From assembly GCA_964468205.1 (NCBI GenBank), contig CAYXVG010000087.1:1-19831 (forward strand): a stretch of 19,831 bases of DNA, written 5' to 3'. Both the position numbers and the translations under genes were made by a program. A model generated the notes under the pieces. The model ran no database searches. It was not told where the DNA came from and worked only from the letters and a program-made list of their open reading frames with translations. The stretch is from CAWELS01 sp964468205 (lineage in GTDB: Bacteria; Acidobacteriota; Terriglobia; Bryobacterales; Bryobacteraceae). Positions 13,908-19,831 of the stretch are shown piece by piece (positions within the stretch are counted from its first letter, which is position 1; each line of letters opens with the position of its first letter).

Positions 13908-16509
13908 CTAGAACCCATCTAAAGTCTGGAACGTGAAGCCAGACGGATTATGCCGGTTACCGGCGGCATCGATACTCCGTGGCCGATACTCGTACCTGGT
14001 CCCCGGTTGAAGCCCGGTCAGGAGCACGCTGTGGCTGGTGACCAACTTTGTGTCTACCGGCGTCGTGTGGGTGTAGGGGTAACCAAACCCGTAATCGACT
14101 TGGGAAGTACCCGGCACATTCGTAGTCCATGTGATCACTGCCGAATTGGCTGTGATCTGGGTCGCCTGAGAACTCCAGATTTCAATGGGCGCGGTCGGGA
14201 CTCCCGTCGGTTCCGGATCGGACTGGAAGACTACTCCGGGATGCACGGCCTCGCGGCCCTGCGCATCCGCGCCACGGGCCTGCACGGTGTAGCTCGTCCC
14301 CGGCTTCAGCCCGGTAANNNNNNNNNNNNNNNNNNNNNNNNNNNNNNNNNNNNNNNNNNNNNNNNNNNNNNNNNNNNNNNNNNNNNNNNNNNNNNNNNNN
14401 NNNNNNNNNNNNNNNNNTCTGGCCGTACTCCACCTGGCTGGTCGCTGGTCTGTTCGTCGTCCAGCTAACAACCGCCTGATTGGTGGTGACACCACTGACC
14501 GCCACAGCGGTGATGGTGAGCGGTTCCGGTTCGGTCGGACCGGTTGTCGTGCGAAAAACAAATCCCGCGGGGTTGTGGCGGTTGCCATTCGCATCGACAC
14601 TTCTTGGACGGTACTCGTAAGCTGTGTCCGCCTTCAGACCGGTTAGCTGCACAAGGTGATCGGTCACCATCGCCGTGTACACTGGGCTGCTGTTGGAGTA
14701 AGGATACCCTTCTCCGTATTCAACCTGGGACGTTCCGGGGACATTTGTCTTCCAGACAATTGAGGCTGAGTTCGACGTTATCGCCACCGCATTGACCTCT
14801 CTCACTTCGATCGGCGTGTCCGGATCCACTTCCGGCTCCTCATCCGCAGTTGTTGAAAACGTACCGATTCCGCCGTCGGCTTCGTATCCGGAATCATCCA
14901 CGCTGCGAGGCCGGAAGCCATACAGGCTGGCGGCCTGCAGGCCGGAGATTAAGACGGAGTGGCTCGTCTTCAGTGAATCGTCGATCGGAGTTGCGGTCGT
15001 CAATGCTCCATTCTGGCCGTACTCCACCTGGCTGGTCGCCGGTCTGTTCGTCGTCCACGCGATCACCGCGGAGTTCGCCGTGATATCGGTCACCTCTACG
15101 TCAGTGATGTACAGCGGGGATTCCTCGGCCCCTCCCCCAATCCTTCGGAGCACAAAGACGCCGAACTCTGGAAACGTCGACTCCGGGGCGCTCCATCCAA
15201 CCGGCGCCGCGATCGATCTTCCGGTCATCTTGACCTGAATCGGGGCCCCGTCATAAACGCCAGTCGTCACATCCCCGTAATAGTCCTGCACGTTCCTCAA
15301 CTCGTAAATATCCCCAGAGTTCAACCCGGCCGCGGTCAGGTCAACAGCTACCGTGTTCTGCAAATCCCAGTTGTAGATCGCAATGTGAAGTCTTCCAGCT
15401 TCGTACCGGTTGGGCACGACGAAGACTTCAGTCCCCGCCGGGCGGAGTTCGGCATCTATATACCTGTTATCGGGGAAGTTGGCCGGATCGAAGAAACGCA
15501 GGTCGCCGTACAACGTGTTCCCGATCATGCTGGTTACCTCACAGTGGAACAACGTCAGCGCCGCTCCGCCGGAAGCAAAGTAGTTGTGATTCAACCGCAG
15601 GTTGTCGCATCCTTCGCCGTACTCGTAGTAGCCGATGTTGTTGTCGCCCCCCAGATTCGGACGGGGCGGGAAATACGTGTAGTTACCTTCGATCCGGGGA
15701 TTCCGGGCAACCCTCCCCCCGCCAAGCAGGATATTGCGCGTGTATGCCCCGCCCAGCGATCCGTTGGAAAAGACGATGTTGTTCAGAATGTCGAAATTGT
15801 CAATGTAGGTTTCTGACGAACCATAGAACTGGAGACCCTGCCCGAACTGATGGAAGACTATGTTGTTATCTACTACCTTGCGGCCATCGCGATTCTGCGA
15901 GTAGACACCATGCCCATGGGGACGGTCCGTCCCTTTCCAACCGTTGTAGTAGACGATATTTCCGTAAAACTCCGTGTCTGGGCCTGCCACCCAGGAAGAG
16001 AGTCCTGTAGAGAGGTCGTGGATCACATTATTGATAACCTTGACATTCGGCGCGAGCACGTTGAACCCAGTCGGCTGTGTGATGTCGGTGGGGTAGGTTC
16101 CGCCTTGCCCGGACTGGCGGCGTGGGTTCGAGCTCATCAACTCCAGATCGCGATATACAACCCAGCCGCCGGTAATCTGGATTCCGCCTTCGATCGTCAC
16201 ACGGTCGTGTCCCATGGGCCGAACCGTAATCGTGCGATTGGATTCTCCCTGAAGCGTGCTTTCGTAGAGGGTTTCCCCGGGATACCACCCACCGGTTAGG
16301 AGAATCGTGTCACCAGGCTGTACCGCCGCTGGATGTCGCAGTGCCGTCTGGAGATCCCAGGGGTTTCCGAGAGATCCGTCTCCGGATGGGGAACCACCCG
16401 GCGAAACATAGTAGTCATCAGCCATTGCGCCCGGCACGAACAGCAGGACGCTAATCAATGCCAATTGAATTGGGCGCTGGACTATTCTTTCACAGATAGT
16501 AATGAACAT
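13908..16509 (-). CDS. Secreted right-handed beta-helix protein with fibronectin-III-like repeats (interrupted by assembly gap)
   Basis: Predicted exported carbohydrate-binding or carbohydrate-active protein. Residues 1-31 are a signal peptide (hydrophobic IQLALISVLLFVPGAMA). Residues 32-400 are a pectate-lyase-like parallel beta-helix: YYVSPGGSPSGDGSLGNPW at the start, then many N-x-I/V turns such as NVKVINNVIHDLS, NNIVFHQFGQG, ILNNIVFSNG. A beta-rich stretch (about 400-475) follows. Then at least four FN3-like units resembling the N-terminal domain of purple acid phosphatases, each with (I/V)T(A/T/S)N(S/Q)A(V/S)xxWxTN and (S/T)QVxYG. They alternate in type A, B, A, B; the second A is cut by 100 Ns at 14318-14417 and the frame differs on the two sides, so the gap length is not exact. 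It ends directly after the last repeat with no anchor or sorting signal. ATG start follows GAGG 11 bases upstream. Substrate unknown. Confidence 0.8.
14318..14417. other. Assembly gap of 100 Ns
   Basis: One hundred consecutive N bases, a standard placeholder length, lie inside the FN3-repeat part of the beta-helix gene. The missing sequence must restore the frame and about 25 residues of one repeat at minimum; extra repeat units could be hidden. Confidence 0.95.
14418..14463. repeat. Near-identical 46-base repeat, copy 1 (abuts the gap)
   Basis: Identical to 15012-15057 except for one base (T at 14446, C at 15040). The offset of 594 bases equals 198 codons, or two FN3-like units. It encodes the WTTNRPATSQVEYGQ segment of an A-type unit. 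Confidence 0.9.
15012..15057. repeat. Near-identical 46-base repeat, copy 2
   Basis: Partner of 14418-14463 with 45 of 46 bases equal, encoding the same WTTNRPATSQVEYGQ segment in the first A-type FN3-like unit. It probably caused the assembly break. Confidence 0.9.
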
Positions 16510-16891
16510 TGTTATAAAACCTCAGATCCTCTTCTCTATCCTCGCCAGCGCTTCTCAAGCGTTAATCGAGCGAACTACTTGAATTCCGTATTGGGTGAAG
16601 TCCCTAGTTCAAGGATGTGATTTCACCGCTAACGCAAAGACTCGCGCTGTGCAGAGGCTTCAGCTCGACTGGTAGCCTCGATCTCTAATTCTGGCTGTCC
16701 ATAGTCTTTAACTGTCGACTAAAGCCGGTCGCGTACCGGCTCCAATCCGGAAGAAAAGCGGGGCATCCGGTAAAAATTTCCGATTCGATCTGGCGCTAAA
16801 TGCTTCTATTCTGGGACCGGTCCACACTCTCGTTTAGATACTCAGCAATCGCATTGCCATTGACCGCGAAAAGGCATTTAAACTGAGCGTC
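16510..16891. other. Intergenic region upstream of the beta-helix gene; two hairpins, no clear promoter
   Basis: This 382-base stretch separates the beta-helix gene start from the IS630 remnant. I find no convincing -35/-10 pair for the minus strand and no sigma54 GG-N10-GC site. Two inverted repeats are visible: AGCCGGT-CGCGT-ACCGGCT at 16723-16741 (seven-base perfect stem) and GAGGCT/AGCCTC at 16654-16679 with an inner three-base stem. GGACCGGTCC near 16814 is a ten-base palindrome. Their roles are unknown; they may belong to the leader of the beta-helix gene. Confidence 0.45.
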
Positions 16892-17729
16892 TTAACTTTT
16901 TGCGCATAGTCTCCGCAGGGTCTCGTTGCCACGATGCCACTGTTTGAACTGCTGTTCTACGTCGTGAGTGAGGTCGTCCAAGTCAGCGAAGTACCGATTG
17001 TGCAGGCAGAGCCGTCGGGTCAGCTTCCAGACGCGCTCGATCGGATTGAGTTCCGGACTGTACGGTGGCAAGACGCTCAGCTCGAATCCGGGCGTCATCT
17101 TCTCCCGCCACTGCTTGTGCAATCGCGCGTGATGGAACTTCGCGTTGTCCAGGATCACCACGGTGCGACGCTGGTTGCTTCGGCCAGCCCGGCGCAGCGA
17201 GCGCAGAAACGTCCAACAGGTTTGTGCATTGAAGTTCCCAGTCTCTCGCTGGTAGAAAAACCGGCCATCGGAGAGCCGCACCGCACCAAAGTAGCCGATC
17301 TGCTTGCGGGTAGGGTGGTGCTGGGTGACCGGGTCGCGCACCACGGGGGGAATCCACATCTGGCAGCGTGATCCATGCTGCTGGAAATGCACTTCGTCCA
17401 ATGCCCAGAGTTCGACTTACGGATCGACCATCAGGGCTTGGAGTTTTTTTATGAATCCGTTGCTGCTCCGGGTCCGCATGGGCGATCACCGGCCGTGGCT
17501 TGCGAAGCCGGAAGCCCAGCGTTCGGAACAGACGCTGGCATTGACGAACCTCCAAACGTACTGAAAACTCCTTCTGGATGAAGGCGGCCAGCGTCTTGCC
17601 GTCCCAAAGGTTCGCGGCGATGCCCACCGCCTCAGGTGGTTGGCGGAGTGCATGACCAATGATCTCGAGTTGTTCGGCGGTCAAACGCGACGGCCGGCCA
17701 GGCCGCCGTTTCTCTTGCAGGCCCTCTAG
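16892..17729 (-). mobile_element. IS630-family insertion sequence remnant
   Basis: Contains the decayed transposase described separately. The right limit (17729) is the CTAG that borders the IS4-like element. The far end near 16892 is only the stop codon; I could not see IS630 terminal inverted repeats or the TA duplication. The transposase's N-terminal part is missing, so the element cannot be complete. Confidence 0.7.
16892..17729 (-). pseudogene. IS630-family DDE transposase, frameshifted, with nonsense codon and lost 5' end
   Basis: The first part (from LEGLQEKRRPGRPSRL through GKTLAAFIQKEFSV to HADPEQQRIHKK) ends at a run of seven A on the minus strand (17450-17444). Dropping one A continues as LQALMVDP, a TAA stop (17419-17417), then VELWALDEVHF. 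The second part carries all three catalytic acids: Asp in LDEVHF, Asp in VVILDNAKFHH and Glu in YSPELNPIERVWK, ending NETLRRLCAKS. Two lesions plus a missing N-terminal DNA-binding region (typically some 50 or more residues before the RPGRP linker) make it a pseudogene. Programmed frameshifting at an A7 run is known in some IS elements, but the extra in-frame TAA argues against this as sole explanation here. Confidence 0.8.
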
Positions 17730-17746
17730 CCTGGATTCCCACGAGG
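17726..17746. repeat. Left terminal inverted repeat of the IS4-like element
   Basis: Perfect 21-base reverse complement of 19750-19770. Inside it, the sequences diverge (GATTC on the left, TGACT on the right). Confidence 0.8.
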
Positions 17747-17772
17747 GATTCTTGGGCTAACAACGAGAGCCG

Positions 17773-19521
17773 CTATGAAAAAGCGAAGCGGAGGCGTCTG
17801 CCGTCCAGCCAGGGGATGGGGAGATCGGTTTTGTGAAAGTCGGCCCCGAGGAGCAAGGGGTCATGGGAGCGCTTCTGGAACTGCACGTCGATCGTGTCGG
17901 CGGTGATGGTGACCTGAGCGGTGGCGTCGACCAGATCGCGGAAGAGGTGACTGCTTTTGGCGTGTTGATAGCCGTTGCCGACCCGGTGGCCGAGGAGGCG
18001 ATACAGGCTGCTGGCCAGGAGGGTCAGTTGCAGGTCGCAGTCGATCTTCATGGCCACGGCCGAGGAGAGAGCATCCATGTGGAAGAAGTCAATGCCGTCG
18101 GCGATGCTGTTCTCGATGACCATTCGCTGGGCGTAGCGGCCAATCAGCTTGCGAGCCGTACGCTTGATCTGATTGGTCAACAGCAGGGTGGGTTCCTCGT
18201 GGCCCAGTTCGGTGATGACCAGTTGCCGGATCCCACCGTCGTAATCGTCGAGTGAGATTCTCTGGTCCAGGATGCGCGGCGTCCGATACTGACGGGAGAC
18301 GCCCTCCAGTTCGACCCGCTGCCAGGCCGAGAGCGGTGTGGCGGCGATCTCGGCCATCATCTTGGAGTGGCGCCGGCGGAGGGTGATGAAGCTCACTCCC
18401 ATCCGGTTGAGCCGATTCAGGTTGGCATAGGTCGTGAGTTTGCTGTCGAAGATCAGCTCCTCGGGTAACCGTCCCGTGCGCTGCTTCCAGAAATCGACGA
18501 AAGCGAGGATCTCGTCGTTCTGCTGGTCTTTGCGCACGCCGGCGGTAGCGTAGCAGAACACCCGCGTGTCGGCATCCTGGGCCAGAAACGCCAGCACTCC
18601 CTTCTGGCGGCGGCTGCGCTTGGAGACGTAATGCTTCTCCACCAGCGCCTCCTCGCCGTGGAAGGGGATGGTGTGGAAGTCCAGGTCGAAGCTGGCGCCC
18701 CGAGCCAGCCCCATCTGGCTGACGGCGTCGAACCACAGGCGCATCAGCTTGCGATGCGAGTCGGGATGGACACGGCCACTGTACTCGGTGAGGAAACTGC
18801 GCTTGGGGATCACGTTCAGCCCGGCGAACAGAGCCAGCCCTTCATCGAAGACGTAGCTCATCACATGGCTGTGACGAGCGGTGCCGAACAGCTTCAGAGC
18901 CAGCAGCGAGCGGATGGCGTGTGCCACAGGAACCTGCCGGCTGCCGGGAAAGCCGGCTCGCTGGAGAATGCGGTCCAGGTCGGCCGCGACCAAGGCGGGG
19001 AAGAACAAGAACAGGCCGCCGAAGCGGGTGCGAAACCTCCGGGGGCTCAGATCCAGCGCGGCGAGGTTAGCGATGGCGGCGGCGGTGGGCCGGGTTCCCT
19101 CCAGCCGCTCCTCGTCCGGGCGCCGGGGCAGCCGGGCGAAGCCTTCCTCTTTCAGGATCAGCGAGACCGCCACAGGACTGACAGTCTCGACCTCTTTGGT
19201 CAGGGTCTGGCTGATGTCGTAGATGGAGAGATTCTGCTTGCGCAGGGCGATGACCTGCTGGCGGAGGCGCTCCTTCTTGGGGGCGGTGTGGGGACCTTTG
19301 GCGGGAGGGAGAAAAAACAGCCGCCCGGGGTTCTGGCGGAACTGGTGGGCCAGGACGCGGAAGCTGCCGGGGGTATAGCCGCCGCGGCGGGCGGCCTCGG
19401 CCGAGGAGAGACCTTCGACGAAGTAGGCGCGGAGGGCCTCGTACTGGCGGTGGGTGGAGTTCTGGGGCTGGAGAAAGAAGCGGGCGAAGGGTATTATCGA
19501 TTCCAGCGAATCTTTAAACAT
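17773..19521 (-). CDS. IS4-superfamily DDE transposase
   Basis: Complete 582-residue transposase. An N-terminal helix-turn-helix (about 25-62; QYEALRAYFVEGLSSAEAARR) is followed by a linker region and the RNase H-like catalytic core. Candidate catalytic acids are Asp281 (LDFHTIPFHGEE), Asp359 (ELIFDSKLTTYANL) and Glu470, the last in the signature Y463-x2-R466-x3-E470 (YAQRMVIE), a hallmark of IS4-like enzymes; the usual Lys further on is not evident. The length suggests a large subgroup such as IS1634-like, which I cannot confirm. ATG at 19519-19521; GGAAG sits very close before it. No frameshift or stop seen, so the element may be active. Some 43 bases separate the stop from the left end and about 245 separate the start from the right end. 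Confidence 0.87.
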   Translation of the reverse strand: MFKDSLESIIPFARFFLQPQNSTHRQYEALRAYFVEGLSSAEAARRGGYTPGSFRVLAHQFRQNPGRLFFLPPAKGPHTAPKKERLRQQVIALRKQNLSIYDISQTLTKEVETVSPVAVSLILKEEGFARLPRRPDEERLEGTRPTAAAIANLAALDLSPRRFRTRFGGLFLFFPALVAADLDRILQRAGFPGSRQVPVAHAIRSLLALKLFGTARHSHVMSYVFDEGLALFAGLNVIPKRSFLTEYSGRVHPDSHRKLMRLWFDAVSQMGLARGASFDLDFHTIPFHGEEALVEKHYVSKRSRRQKGVLAFLAQDADTRVFCYATAGVRKDQQNDEILAFVDFWKQRTGRLPEELIFDSKLTTYANLNRLNRMGVSFITLRRRHSKMMAEIAATPLSAWQRVELEGVSRQYRTPRILDQRISLDDYDGGIRQLVITELGHEEPTLLLTNQIKRTARKLIGRYAQRMVIENSIADGIDFFHMDALSSAVAMKIDCDLQLTLLASSLYRLLGHRVGNGYQHAKSSHLFRDLVDATAQVTITADTIDVQFQKRSHDPLLLGADFHKTDLPIPWLDGRRLRFAFS

Positions 19522-19749
19522 ACTTCCACTATGTCATATTACGATTACGGGAGCAAGGGAAAACTCAAACATTTCCAATTTATAATGTTTTTCTGTTCTT
19601 CCGTGAGCGAGGGAGCCGGCGCTCTGCTGTGTGACAGCGTGGATGCCAGTTAACAATTTACTGGAAGCCCTAACGTCATGTACAAGTTGCGGCTCGATAT
19701 GTGCGCCTTGCTGGAGTGTTCCCGGCCCGAATGCGGTAGGAAGCAGTCA
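19522..19749. other. Non-coding 5' end of the IS4-like element
   Basis: About 230 bases between the transposase start and the right inverted repeat. It is AT-richer near the gene. I see no convincing promoter (a TTTTCC-16-TAATAT pair on the minus strand is weak). CCAGT-TAACAATTT-ACTGG at 19646-19664 is a quasi-palindrome. No other gene is supported. Confidence 0.4.
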
Positions 19750-19770
19750 CCTCGTGGGAATCCAGGCTAG
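19750..19770. repeat. Right terminal inverted repeat of the IS4-like element
   Basis: Perfect 21-base reverse complement of 17726-17746, marking the right boundary with CTAG as its outermost four bases. Confidence 0.8.
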
Positions 19771-19831
19771 CCGGTTATTCGCTGGTGTTACTGGAGGAGT
19801 GGGCCTCCGCCCCGCCGGCGGCTTCTGGAAC
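19771..19831. other. Flank beyond the IS4-like element; unassigned
   Basis: Only 61 bases. If the element simply inserted into the IS630 gene, the missing IS630 5' part should begin here. One frame is open on the minus strand and joins to LEGLQE, but its residues (RPTPPVTPANNR) do not resemble an IS630 N-terminal region, so a rearrangement is likely. No feature can be called. Confidence 0.3.

Larger units (their letters stand above)
17726..19770. mobile_element. IS4-superfamily insertion sequence with 21-base inverted repeats
   Basis: CTAGCCTGGATTCCCACGAG at 17726-17745 is exactly repeated in inverted orientation at 19751-19770 (CTCGTGGGAATCCAGGCTAG), and one more inner base also matches, giving 21 bases. 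The only complete transposase gene lies between. The outer CTAG is its own reverse complement, so it can be either the end of the inverted repeats or a 4-base target duplication; in the second case the element is 17730-19766, 2037 bases, with 17-base ends beginning CC. The left end falls inside the IS630 transposase gene. Confidence 0.75.

Noticed and set aside
16621..16700. Possible c-di-GMP (GEMM) riboswitch, from ACGCAAAGAC near 16631
   Set aside because: Only the short ACGCAAAG string fits; the other conserved half (with GGGCAAACC) is missing and it is on the strand away from the beta-helix gene.
16785..16815. sigma54 promoter candidate TGGCGC...TGCT upstream of the beta-helix gene
   Set aside because: GG and GC are 8 bases apart instead of 10, and it is oriented toward the IS remnant.
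17416..17450. Programmed ribosomal frameshift in the IS630 transposase at A7
   Set aside because: After the needed shift an in-frame TAA follows eight codons later, so frameshifting alone cannot give a full protein in this copy.
17833..19653. Long plus-strand open frames opposite the IS4-like transposase
   Set aside because: They are antisense shadows of the high-G+C transposase gene and have Gly/Glu/Ala-rich composition without recognisable domains.
1..19831. CRISPR arrays, tRNA or rRNA genes
   Set aside because: No regularly spaced repeats and no recognisable tRNA or rRNA sequence found by reading both strands; repeats present are FN3-coding or IS ends.

Overview
The window looks like part of a chromosome from a Gram-negative bacterium of moderately high G+C. 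It has an outer-membrane export protein (Wza type) and a bacterial tyrosine kinase co-polymerase. An Acidobacteriota-like or deltaproteobacterial-like host is my guess from gene style (orphan NusG paralogue, abundant insertion sequences, TTG starts), not something I can prove from the sequence.

Bases 73-11706 hold one long minus-strand operon of eleven genes for a surface polysaccharide that contains a nonulosonic (sialic or legionaminic-type) acid. In transcription order they are: a NusG/RfaH/UpxY-type antiterminator, Wza-like exporter, Wzc-like chain-length determinant and tyrosine kinase, ABC-2 permease (Wzm/KpsM type), NeuB-type synthase, NeuC-type UDP-GlcNAc 2-epimerase, two SAM methyltransferases, NeuA-type CMP-sugar synthetase, a polysaccharide-deacetylase-family gene broken by a frameshift near 1148, and a sugar N-formyltransferase. 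Most junctions overlap or are only a few bases apart, so the genes are probably co-transcribed. No ABC ATPase, polymerase or glycosyltransferase lies in the window; these would have to be beyond base 1 or elsewhere.

Bases 11707-12234 are a divergent regulatory region. On the plus strand a TTGACA-17-TTTAAT promoter faces a LuxR-type response regulator (12235-12942) with a degenerate receiver domain. A weaker minus-strand promoter with an abutting -35 faces the operon. An ACTAGT palindrome sits just upstream of each -10. The roughly 300-base operon leader contains GGCGGTAGCGCGC, 11 of 12 bases identical to the E. coli RfaH recruitment site (ops), at the tip of an imperfect hairpin and directly upstream of the NusG paralogue. 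This is the most striking signal in the window.

Bases 12961-16509 (minus) carry a YdcF/DUF218 membrane-anchored protein and a secreted right-handed beta-helix protein with fibronectin-III-like repeats in an A-B-A-B order. A 100-N assembly gap interrupts the repeats exactly at the edge of a 46-base near-identical duplication.

Bases 16892-19770 are a nest of insertion sequences: a decayed IS630-family transposase (frameshift at A7 and a nonsense codon, 5' end missing) abutted by an apparently intact IS4-superfamily element bounded by 21-base perfect inverted repeats whose outer four bases are CTAG.
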